Shown: piece after piece, positions 47,801-57,438 of the stretch
Position numbering within the stretch: the first letter of the stretch is position 1
Layout: each line of letters starts with the position of its first letter
NCBI GenBank assembly: GCA_028386065.3
Contig: JAKUCV010001068.1
Span: forward strand, 472,935 to 536,934
Direction: 5' to 3'
Source: Turnera subulata
Lineage: Eukaryota > Streptophyta > Magnoliopsida > Malpighiales > Passifloraceae
Length of the DNA: 64,000 nt
Notes under the pieces: model-generated
The model's input: the letters and a program-made list of their open reading frames with translations, nothing else
Databases searched by the model: none
Told to the model about the DNA's origin: nothing
Made by a program: the position numbers and the translations under genes

Positions 47801-48166
47801 AAAATAGGACCACTTAACCGACATGGCGTGGCGGTCATCACGACATGACCGTCGTGTCATGGCGGTCTTCGAAGGATGTCCTCCCGGGCCTGGCGGTCGT
47901 TGGGAGAAATCCGCAGGGTTCGGGTTACTGTTCACATTATTCCTATTTTGTCCAAGTTTTCTATGAATTCGATTTTTGTGCTCAAAGTCAGGATTCTATT
48001 CCTTTTCCTTAATTCCATATCTTATACTCTATTGTTCCTCTTGTTTCCACAAAATTAGGTTTCTAAGGCAAATTAAAGTCCAACAATTAATAAGATTAAC
48101 CTTGGGCTCTAGAATACAATAAAAACCAATAGAATAAAAGTTGGTGGCCAAATTTGGGTGTTCACA
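44822..48166 (-). mobile_element. X2 5' LTR, interrupted by a copia solo LTR
   Basis: It is collinear with 37858-39689 on both sides of the insertion at 45777-47285. The TATA region is at 47336-47343 and the GGCGGTCAT array at 47818-47902. Its outer end GGGTGTTCACA at 48166 is followed by the TSD ACCAC. Confidence 0.87.
45777..47285 (+). mobile_element. Ty1/copia solo LTR, 1509 bp
   Basis: It runs from TGTTAGTAATATGCCC to CCGGATACTTACA and is flanked by TTCAC (45772-45776 and 47286-47290). It matches, in opposite orientation, the LTRs of the copia element at 51849-58941. The host X2 LTR continues cleanly on both sides. Frames inside it are mirrored by the other LTR copies and are not genes. 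Confidence 0.92.
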
Positions 48167-48650
48167 ACCACAAACTAAAAACCGCACCCACAGATACGTA
48201 GGAAACCCGGCAGTGGGCCCGGTCTATGAATTTTTGGTTCCCAGGTTGATTCAATGGAAAGATTGGAGTTGATTCCAAACGGACATGCCACAGTGTTGAT
48301 TGTATTAGACCTCCGTCACGGTCATAAAGGCCCCACTTTCGTACTTGTATTTCGATCCTCAAGATGCTGAAGTTGACAATCAAACTTGTCTCTCTCTAAT
48401 AGATTCGCCCAGTATTCGGTCAGTATACTTCCCTCAGTGGCGGTCTTCCACACTATAAATGGTCCTGGGACTCCTCATCAATCCCTCATTGAAGCCGATA
48501 GCCTAATTTTCTATCTTAGTATACCCGGCCGGAGTAGTCCCTATCTTCCCCGAGCTTAGTGTTCCTGGTGTCTATGGATGCTATCCCCACATGGAAAAGA
48601 AGAAGAAAAAAAGAAAGAGAAAAGCAAGGAAAAGAAAGAAGAAAGTCCGC

Positions 48651-48731
48651 TAGGTTGAAAACCCGAAAGGGCGGCCTAGGCAAACGTTAGGGCAAGCCTG
48701 CTAGGTTGAAAATCCGAAAGGGCGACCTAGG
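48651..48731 (+). other. Two GAAA-loop stem-loop motifs in E5
   Basis: Copy 1: CTAGG 48651-48655, CCC-GAAA-GGG 48663-48672, CCTAG 48676-48680. Copy 2: CTAGG 48702-48706, TCC-GAAA-GGG 48714-48723, CCTAG 48727-48731. The outer five bases pair with each other and the inner three close a GNRA-type tetraloop. X2 holds two more copies in the same sense relative to its own transcript. Confidence 0.65.
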
Positions 48732-49596
48732 CAAAAGTTAAGGCTAAAGAATGAGAATGGGGATAGTAGACAGAACGGCATCAGCGCACTAGGTCACACT
48801 CCCCCTCTGAGTGAAGACCATTCACTGCAGATAGATCGCTCAATCGGCCATGCACGGCCATCCGGGCCTATTGCCTCCATGTGTTTTTAAAAGGGATGTC
48901 CACTCATTTGTTTACCTTGCCAGATCAGACGATTCTCCATCTATCCACAAGACTTTCAACAAGGAATGTTCACCTCTAGGATCCTAGGTAGAATTAAAAG
49001 TGAATGAGTTCATGGTTGTTAAGGATCCTTCCCTTTGAAGCTTTTGTGTTTTTAATGGGATAACTCGCCTTTGTTTTTGGATTTCTTAACTTTCACCTTG
49101 GCTCAGGTAGTTTTCAAAGTTCATACATCATGTTAGGGGAATTTCACACACCATGAAGAGAGCATTTTTATTCAGAAAAGAAGAAAAACAACAACCATCA
49201 TATAAAACTGGAATGCACTTGGATCATGAGGAGAAAAGTGAGTGAAAGGGGGAAGAGGAAGAAAAGAAGAGAAGGGGAAAGAGTGAGGGGAGGAAATGAG
49301 AGGAAAAAAGAGAGAGAAAAAGGGAAAGAGGAAAAAGAGAACTGCAGAAGAGAGGGAGAGGGGAGGGAAAAGAGCTGAAGAGGAAAGGGAGAGGGAGGAC
49401 AAACATGCCATGACATTTGCACATAGAAACTAGGGGCATCCCCATGCATTCACAGGACAACACGTTTAGGCATGCCCATGCATCATAAAGACATAAACGA
49501 GGGTTCCTTTGATAAGATGGATTTAGTTGAAAATGGAAGAGACGACATTAGAGACTCATCATCTTGTGTAGACTGGTACATCTTGAGTCAAAGGGG

Positions 49597-50370
49597 CATG
49601 ATGCCCTGCTATGTATGTAGTTTCCGGGGGTATACTACCCCACGCAATTTGCTCAGGGTATGCTACCCTGTATGATTGGAATTGTAGTCAGGACTCTTGA
49701 TTTCCAGGGCATGCAACCCCATGTATTGATTTTCCGGGGCATGCTACCCCACATGTCAGTGAGACTTACTTGGGGCATGCTACCCCATTCTGAATCAATG
49801 CATGGGGCATGCTCTCCTATTCTAAATCGATTCCCGGGGCATGCTACCCCGTTATGTGATGTATGTGATTTCCTGGGGCTTGCTACCCCGTTTTGTGATG
49901 AATGTTATTTCTCGGGGCATGCTGCCCCGTTATCTGATGAATGTTGTTTTCCAGGGCATGCTACCCCATTTTGTATGTGGTTTCCCGGGGAATGCTACCC
50001 CTTGTGATTTATTTGGGGTATACTACCCCATAAGTCTGGAGTCATAATCAGGTTCCCGGGGCATGCTACCTTGTGTATTGATTTCCCAGGGCATGCTATC
50101 CCGTTCTGAATCAATTCGTAAGGCATGCTACCCCTAGTGATTCATTTGGGGCATGCTACCCCATAGGTCTGGAATCGTAGTCAGGTTTATAGGGCACGCT
50201 ACCCCATGTATTGGCTTCTCGGGGCATGCTACCCCATGTATTGATTTTTCGGGGCATGCTACCCCATGTGTTTGTGAGACTTACATGGGGCATGCTACCC
50301 TGTTTTGAATCAATCCACGGTGCAAGCTACGCCATTGTTGGAGATGACTTTCTTTGGGGCATGCTACCCC
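49597..50370. repeat. GGGGCATGCTACCCC minisatellite
   Basis: About 23 copies of a 15-bp near-palindromic motif with core GCATGC are spaced 26-43 bp apart (for example 49735, 49838, 50147, 50221, 50251, 50356). Variants include GGGGTATACTACCCC and GGGGCATGCTGCCCC. Three more copies lie in the second unit of the following duplication (near 50630-50705). Spacers are unlike one another apart from short pieces such as 'gtattgattt'. Confidence 0.85.
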
Positions 50371-50940
50371 GAGGGGTATGTAATGCCCCGAGAGTTGACT
50401 AACGGTTGATGGAAAAGGTATGTGGTGCCATGGGGAGGGATGAGAAGATTCCCGTAGTTGAACCCAGAAGATGAGAGAAAACCTGAGTCCCAATGGGAAC
50501 ACGACAAATCCCGAGCCAAACTCGAGTCCCCATGGGAGGATGACAAATCCCAAATCAAACCCGAATACCCCATGGGAGGATGATAGTATCACCAGTTAGT
50601 GAGGATTGTGAGACTTATATGGGGCATGCTACCCCGTTTTGAATCAATCCACGGTGCAAGCTACGCCATTGTTGGAGATGACTTTCTTTGGGGCATACTA
50701 CCCCGAGAGGTGTGTAATGCCCCGAGAGTTGACTAACGGTTGATGGAAAAGGTATGTGGTGCCATGGGGAGGGATGAGAAGATTCCCGTAGTTGAACCCA
50801 GAAGATGAGAGAAAACCTGAGTCCTAATGGGAACACGACAAATCCCGAGCCAAACTCGAGTCCCCATGGGAGGCTGACAAATCCCAAATCAAACCCGAAT
50901 ACCCCATGGGAGGACGATAGTATCACCAGTTAGTGAGGAT
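50274..50940. repeat. Tandem duplication, 334 and 333 bp
   Basis: 50274-50607 and 50608-50940 are near-identical, each starting 'gtgagactta' and ending 'cagttagtgaggat'. Each unit contains the last minisatellite motifs and the first members of the next repeat series. The high identity suggests the duplication is recent relative to the rest of E5. Confidence 0.9.
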
Positions 50941-51480
50941 GAGATGATTCCTTGTTAATGATGCAGTAGGTGAGATGATCCTACCAAACCAAACTCGAGT
51001 ATCCCACGGGAGGACAACAGTATCCCTAGTTAGTGAGGATAAGATGATTCCTTGTTAGCAATCCGGTAGATGAGATGATTCTACCAAACCAATTCAAACA
51101 CCTGTGTATCCCATAGGAGGACGGTAATATCCCTAGTCAGCCGAGATGAGATGATTTTTGGCTGATGACCACTAAACAAACCTGTGTACCCCATGGAAGG
51201 ACTGTAGTATCCCTAGTTAGGAGAGATGAGATGAATTTTGGTTGATGACCACTAAACAAACTTGTGTACCCCATGGGAGGACGATAGTATCCCTAGTCAG
51301 CCGAGATGAAATGATTTTTGGTTGATGACCACCAAACAAACCTGAGTCCCCATAGGAGGACAATAAAATCCTTAGTTAGCCTAGATGAGACGATTCTTGG
51401 CCAAACGAAAACCAACCCTGAGTCCCCCAAGGAGGACGATAAATCCTTGAAAATCCGGGATGAGATGATTCCCGACCCAT
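50941..51480. repeat. Degenerate ~75-105-bp tandem repeats
   Basis: About six units share 'gatgagatgatt', then 'aaacaaacctgtgtacccc' or a variant, then 'gggaggacgatagtatccct'. Unit length shrinks from about 105 bp to about 75-80 bp along the array. Related sequence is already present at the end of each 334-bp unit, so the two arrays share an origin. Confidence 0.75.
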
Positions 51481-51848
51481 GGCACATACATAATCAGCAT
51501 CAGCATCAGCACCTACTCTGTCAAATTTGGGTACTCTTCTGTCGTTGTTTTGTCTTCAGTTCCTAAAAACTCATCAACAAATTTGATCCACTGATATTTT
51601 ATTGAATTATGAATATGTCATTGTCTATGGATTGATGAGATGATTCGATCCTTAGGTGAAATGTGTTTATAATTCAATAGAGTATTAATGTTTTATTAAT
51701 TAGGATTTTTTGGTACATTTAACTTGGAATTATTGAGATGATTTAATTCTGAGTTTGGTGTATTTAAAGGTTTGAAATTAATAAAATGCGGGTATTTAAT
51801 TGTTTTAGGCCTTTTAATTATTTTTGGACTCAATTGAGATGATTTTGG

Positions 51849-53318
51849 TGTAAGAATCCGGGCATACAAACTTGACAATCAAGAGCAGCGGAAAGACCCG
51901 GAAACCTTGGAGGATCCAAGTGAAGCAACAAAACCGAACTACAAAAACAAACATACCTGAAACGGTTAGGATCTTTCACCTAGCTGAAGAACTAAATCAG
52001 TTAGAGCCGGAAGGATATCTTGCTCCTCTACGGCATCCACACAAACCGTCAATCACCGGCCGGAATTGTCTCACGATCTCCAACCCCCGAGCACTCCCGA
52101 ACCGTGGTGCTAATGGTATCTCTTTCTTTCATAAAGAAGAGAGGAAGATGTGTGTGTGTTTCTTGCTCTGAAAAACTCAGAATTCAGAGTGCAAGAGAGA
52201 GTGAGAAGGGTCAAGAGTAATCTGATTACTCTACCCCCAATTAGTGCTAAGAGACAATGGGATAATGGCCAACATATTGGCCCATTATCTTTTATGATTA
52301 TGTCTCCACATAACCATGTTTCCACTAATGTACAAACACTCATCACAGCACTAATTTGGTCCAATAATTCTGTCAATAACTGAACCAAACCAGCCCAAAA
52401 CGACCCTGGTCCAACCACGGTCCAACCATACCCGGTCGAACCCTGGTCCAACCAAGGTTCAACCACCTGCTCGAATCAACGATTCTATGTGTGTGACCCT
52501 GTAGGCACTTGTAACGTTCGGAAATAATTGTAAAATATCATTTTACAATTATAAGCAAAGAGCGGCGTCTGGCAACACATCATTGCTACCCGAACGACAA
52601 GATCAGTACTGATTCATATGCCTCACAAACATGTCGTCGTACTTTCGTCCCATTATCAAGATTACACCGAGACATGGAAAACATCAGTCTCGCATATGTT
52701 CAATCTTGGTTTCTTGATCCTCGAGTTAACCGCGTAAAAGGGATACCTATGATATCACCATATCATAATCCGAGCATGGCCATGCATTTCCGGTTTAACT
52801 CTATCAAGAAACCATCCGATAATATACCCGTTATATGGGTTGGATGAATCCCCTCTGGATCATACAAAACCCACTACACATTTATCATATACCCAATGAT
52901 TACCCTTAAGTCCACCCAGTTACGAATGACTAGGAATAATATCAAAGTATATGATTCATATGTTGGGAACCTTGATGATCTCAGGTCTAAGGACAATACA
53001 TATAAGAACCGCTATCGACAAACATATAACGCTCCATGTAGCGTTCTTATGTGGATCGGTCCAGTCCACAAGTTCTCTAACTTGTACCCATATGTAGAAT
53101 TCATATCACATATAAATTCTTAACATACGGTAGTCTTAATTTATTATTACAACCTATCCATAATAATAATCGACTAGGAACATTTTAAGAATACAAAATA
53201 TTCTAGGGTTATAAATATGTGCAAGCGATTATCTCATAATCATATTTATTGGAATAACCTTAATGTATATACATGACTACAATCATCCATTGATTGGCTT
53301 TTGGGCATATTACTAACA
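51849..53318 (-). mobile_element. Copia 3' LTR, 1470 bp
   Basis: In element sense it runs from TGTTAGTAATATGCCC (ending at 53318 on +) to GGATTCTTACA (51849 on +). It is near-identical to the 5' LTR. It lacks ~30 bp near 52110 that the other LTR has ('gctagctacggatttccggg' region). Confidence 0.92.
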
Positions 53319-53330
53319 ATCTCCCACTTG
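53319..53330 (-). other. Copia polypurine tract
   Basis: On the - strand CAAGTGGGAGAT abuts the LTR start TGTTAG, a standard copia polypurine tract. The coding frame ends at 53333, three bases away. Confidence 0.85.
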
Positions 53331-53332
53331 CA

Positions 53333-54085
53333 CTAAAGCCAATCAACCATGTATCTAATACCAATGGATGCGCAATGACCATCATGCTTCTGCTGCGTGA
53401 GTGGCTTCGTCAAGGGATCAGCTACATTCTTCTCAGAAGGAACTCTGCACAGCCTGACATTGCCTCTATCTATGATCTCTCTAATAAGTTGATAGCATCG
53501 GAGTATATGTTTGGATCTCTGGTGGTATCTAGGCTCTTGAGCCTGTGCGATTGTCCCATTATTGTCACAATAGAGCTCAATCAGACTCTCAATACTAGGA
53601 ACCACCCCAAGTTCAGTTACGAACTTCTTAATCCAAAAAGCCTCTTTCGCCGCATCTGAGGCAGCAATGTACTCAGCCTCGATTGTAGAATCTGCAACTG
53701 TCTCTTGCTTAGAACTCTTCCAGCATACAGCACCACCTCCAAGACAAAACACATAACTTGATTGCGATCTGAAGTCATCCCTATCTGTTTGGAAGCTAGC
53801 ATCTGTGTAACCCTTTACAACAAGCTTATCAACGCTTCCATACACAAGGAATGCATCCTTAGTCTTTCTCAAGTACTTAAGGATGTTCTTAACCGCTGTC
53901 CAGTGACTCTCACCGGGATCAGATTGATATCTGCTTGTGACACTCAAAGCATAAGCAACATCCGGTCGAGTACATAGCATGGCATACATGATAGATCCTA
54001 TTGCCGAAGCATAAGGGATCTTACTCATCCGCTCTCTCTGCTTCGACGTACTAGGACAATGATTCACAACTGACGTAAGCCTCAC
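53333..54085 (-). pseudogene. pol: Copia RNase H and RT C-terminal end
   Basis: The frame is open for 250 codons. It starts at the tail of RT (MSKIPYASAIGSIMYAMLCTRPDVAYALS) and continues through RNase H: GYTDASFQTDRDD, SQSSYVFCLGGGAVCWKSSKQ, STIEAEYIAAS, ELYCDNNGTIAQAQ and HILRCYQLIREI, ending near the polypurine tract. The catalytic D, E and D positions of RNase H are visible. The upstream RT, including its YVDD active site, is absent, and the join to integrase changes frame. Confidence 0.9.
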
Positions 54086-55259
54086 AACCCCAAATCCTCA
54101 TAAAAGACAAATTGGGACGCTTCCCAGTCCATATCTCAAATGGTGTCTTTTCGACCGATTTAGATGGAACACGGTTAAGTGTAAATGCAGCACTCAATAA
54201 TGCATGTCCCCAAAATGAAGAAGGATGGTCAGCTTGACTCATCATCGAACGAACCATATCTAATAAGGTTCTATTCCTCCTTTCAGATACACCATTCCAT
54301 TCAGGTGTACCTGGTGGAGTAAGTTGTGATACTATACCACATTGCTTTAGATGATCAAGAAACTCTTGGCTTAAGTATTCACCTCCTCGATCAGATCGAA
54401 GCATTTTAATACTTTTACCGAGTTGATTCTGTACTTCATTCTTGAACACTTTGAACTTTTCAAAGGATTCTGACTTGTGTCTCATAAGATACACATAGCC
54501 ATATCTACTGTAATCATCAGTAAATGTAATGAAGTATTGAAAACCACCTCTAGCTTGTGTAGACATAGGTCTGCATACATCAGAATATATAAGACCTAAT
54601 AAGTCTGAAGCTCTTTCACCTTTACTAGTAAAGGGAGCCTTCGTCATTTTTCCCAACAAACATGACTCACATGTCTCATATGATTCAAAATCAAATGAGT
54701 CTAACAGTCCATCTTTATGGAGTTTAGCAATACAAGTCTCGTTTATATGGCCCAAACGACAATGCCAAAGGTAGGTTTCATTAGAATTGTTCATTCTAAC
54801 CTTCTTCGTATTAACGTTATAGATTGGCGTTTCTAGGTTTAGAACATACAAACCATTGCTCAAATATGCACCACCATAATAAACATCATTGAAATAAATA
54901 GAACAACATTTATTCTTTATTACAAATGAAAAGCCTTTCTTGTCTAGACAAGAAACAGAAATCAAATTCCTGCTTTTGGTAGGTATATAATAACAATTGT
55001 CCAGTTCTAAGACCAAACCACTCGGTAAGGATAGATAGTAAGTTCCTACGGCTAATGTAGCAACTCTTGCTCCATTTCCGATGCGTAGGTCTATCTCACC
55101 CTTCGCCAATCTCCTACTCTTTCTGAGTTCCTGCACATTCACACAAATGTGAGAACCACATCCGGTATCTAATACCCATGATGCAGAGATAGAGATATTA
55201 GCTTCTATAACGAAAATACCTGAATTGGAAGTCTCACCTCCCTTCTTCTTCTTTACCTC
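54051..55259 (-). pseudogene. pol: Copia protease and integrase
   Basis: Following the gag stop, the frame has SWVLDTGCGSHIC (protease active site DTG, about 55190), then the integrase HHCC region (HCRLGH, CESCLLGK). The catalytic core has SDVCRPM, FTDDYSRYGYVYL, LRSDRGGEY and PEWNGVSERRNRTLLDM, giving the DDE triad. It ends at RIWGCEAYV, just beyond the core; then a deletion leads to RNase H in another frame. No stop interrupts protease or integrase. Confidence 0.9.
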
Positions 55260-56075
55260 TTAAAGGTAAACAAGGCAGTTGCGCTTCCAATGGCCCGGTT
55301 TGTTGCAATGGAAACAATGTCCTTCCTTTGCAATACCACCCTTGGGTTTCAGCACGTGGTCACAAGAAGATGCACATGCACCAAACTTTTTGGCACATTT
55401 CTTCTTCTTGTTGAACTTTGCTTTACCCTTTCCTTTGCCTTTTCCAATCATCAAAATGTTGGATTTGTTTGCCCTCATTTGTTGCTCAGCTGTTCCCAAC
55501 ATGTTAAGCAACTCAGACAACGATTTATCAAGATGATTCATATTGAAGTTCATGACAAATTGGCTGTAACTGTCCGGCAACGATTGCAGGACTAGATCAA
55601 CCGCCAACTCCTTTTGCAAAGGAAAACCAAGACCCTCAAGGCTCTCAATGTAACCAATCATTTTGAGCACATGAGGTCTCACGGGTGATGACTCAGCCAT
55701 CCTGCATTGGAACAATGCCTTAGAGGTCTCATACCTCTCATGCCTTGCTTGCTCATCAAAGAGCATCTTTAGGTGTTCGATCATATCGAACGCCCCCATG
55801 TTCTCATGTTGCTTCTGAAGCCCAGATTCCATGGCTATCAGCATAAGACATGCGACATCCAATGCATCATCAAGATGCTTCTTGTAAGCATCCCTTTCTG
55901 TCCTAGGAGAATTAGGCGCCGGTTCAATCGGAACAGGCCCTTCAAGGACATACAGCTTCTTTTCTTGTTTGAGGACAATGCTCAAATTGCGATACCACTT
56001 TAGGAAATTATTCCCATTCAGCTTTTCCTTCTCAAGGACCAATCGCAATGATAGTGTACCTGTGTTTTGTGCCAT
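55260..56075 (-). pseudogene. gag: Copia gag with zinc knuckle
   Basis: The ATG at 56075 gives MAQNTGTLSLRLVLEKEKLN, a usual copia gag start, after a ~1.36-kb leader. The helical capsid-like part (to about residue 205) is followed by a Lys-rich stretch and the zinc knuckle CFHCNKPGHWKRNC (CX2CX4HX4C) near the end. A TAA at 55260-55262 ends it; beyond the stop the same frame continues into protease, so one nonsense change separates gag from pol. The 271-codon frame has no other defect. Confidence 0.9.
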
Positions 56076-57438
56076 GGTAGCTCTACAACAAAGATCAACT
56101 CACACAAATAAGAGTCATGTATACATAAATCATTTAACAAGGAATTCTATTAAATGATGCTCCTACTATGAAAACAAAATAATCATGAGTTGGCCAAGAT
56201 CCATATTTCACTACAATATAAGTCAGCTTTGGCTGATCGCCTACATCATAGCTATTTAGGTAGACAACTCTTGTCATTTACATCTCATGTAACTCTTGGA
56301 TAGTTGAGCGAACAACGCTTGTTCTTGTCTATCTCATAGACATTACTCAACTCCTTGCCTCTAAGTCCTTAATCCTATTAAGATGACCTAGTTAAGTCCA
56401 AACCCATAATAAGCAGTTCAGATATTACAATTATCTAGTCGCACCTTGCTAGGATAAACATTGGCACCTTGCTTTGGCAAAAACTACCAAATGTTGATCT
56501 AAGTAATGATGAGTGCATATCATGGAAGGCAACTAAGAACTTAATATTTACATCAACATATGTTCATACATAACATGCATATAATCAAAAATTCATACAT
56601 TGATGTTTTGTAAATTTGGAAACCAAAAATACATGTGAACATCGATGTCTAACTTGAACATCGATGTTTTGAGAATCTGATTCTCCCAACTACTTGGCAG
56701 CACTCAGTATTTCGGCCATATCTAGAGCTGTAGAGCTTGGTTTGGTGCAATCGTGGTGTCCCTGGAAAGCTAAGAAGTAGTTCTACAAGTTTGCTATTCA
56801 AGCCAGACACCAATTTGGCCTCCTTCTGCCCCGAATTTGCTGTTAAGTCACTGGATTCCAGAACATCGATGTTTAACCTTAAACATCGATGTTTGAAGTT
56901 TGCGAATCCACAGAAACATCAATGTCGGAGGTTGCCGAACCCTCAGAACATCGATGTTGACAGTCAAACATCGATGTTGGAGGTTGCCGAGCCCAAAGAA
57001 CATCGATGTTGATGACCAAACATCGATGTTTAAGGTTGGTGAATGCATAGAACATCGATGTTAACACTTAAACATCGATGTTTTGACCTCTCGGCCGTCA
57101 ATCGACCTAAGAGAACATCGATGTTCAAAGCTTAAACATCGATGTTGTAGGTATCATATACCTTTCAAGCACCCATGTCGAACTCGTTCGACTTTCTACC
57201 AAAACACACTTTGATTGATATCACATACCAATCAAGTGCCTGACATCAAAACACTTTTGACAAAAATAACTTCAACATATATCACATATACAAATGAATT
57301 CAGCATAACACATATACAAAATGAATTCAGCATATCACATATACCAAATTGAACTTAACATATCACATACATTAAGATGAACATATCACATATGCATAAC
57401 AATTCGGTTTAGAGCTTCACAAGAGGCTCCGCTATCAC
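56076..57438 (-). other. Copia leader with primer binding site
   Basis: About 1.36 kb lies between the 5' LTR and gag, long for a copia leader. It holds the palindrome array (56638-57146) and an imperfect ~60-bp repeat of 'atatcacatat' units (57225-57400). The primer binding site region is the complement of 57426-57438 (GTGATAGCGGAGC), next to the LTR. No gene is supported. Confidence 0.7.
56638..57146. repeat. Array of the palindrome AACATCGATGTT
   Basis: Eleven perfect copies start at 56657, 56862, 56882, 56947, 56967, 56999, 57019, 57051, 57071, 57114 and 57135; imperfect ones start at 56638 and 56915. Ten of the perfect copies form pairs whose starts are 20-21 bp apart. Spacers within pairs and between pairs also resemble each other ('gaggttgccga'). 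Confidence 0.9.

Larger units (their letters stand above)
37858..48166 (-). mobile_element. X2: gag-only LTR element (Tat/Ogre-like)
   Basis: The 3' LTR is at 37858-39689 and the 5' LTR at 44822-48166 (interrupted by a copia solo LTR). ACCAC flanks both sides (37853-37857 and 48167-48171). On the - strand: primer binding site at 44801-44819, gag 44063-42919, a long non-coding part with tandem repeats and hairpins, and a purine-rich 'gaggggcatc' just before the 3' LTR. No protease, RT or integrase is visible in the 5.1-kb interior, so it is non-autonomous, of the kind described as terminal-repeat elements with only GAG. Confidence 0.88.
48172..51577 (+). other. E5 interior, part 3 (3' region)
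   Basis: This is about 3.4 kb without a coding gene. From left to right it holds 'agatacgtaggaa' (48190s), a purine-rich run (48595-48645), two GAAA-loop hairpins (48651-48731), another purine-rich block (49240-49400), the GGGGCATGCTACCCC minisatellite, a 333/334-bp duplication and ~75-bp tandem repeats up to about 51480. Long frames on either strand follow the repeats and are not believed to be proteins. Confidence 0.6.

Noticed and set aside
49172..49463. Overlapping Ser/Phe/Leu-rich frames on the - strand
   Set aside because: They are open in three frames because the + strand is almost pure purine; low complexity, no start context.
49597..50370. Repeated motif with spacers as a CRISPR array
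   Set aside because: The repeat is 15 bp, variable, spacing is irregular, there are no cas genes, and the context is a plant retrotransposon.
50281..50926. Two near-identical 103-codon - strand frames
   Set aside because: They arise from the 334-bp tandem duplication; the reverse strand of a repeat is open by chance.
52110..52466. Matching - strand frames in copia LTRs (also 57721-58089, and + strand 46641-47009)
   Set aside because: They are the same LTR segment in three LTR copies. Conservation is due to LTR duplication, and no protein family is recognised.
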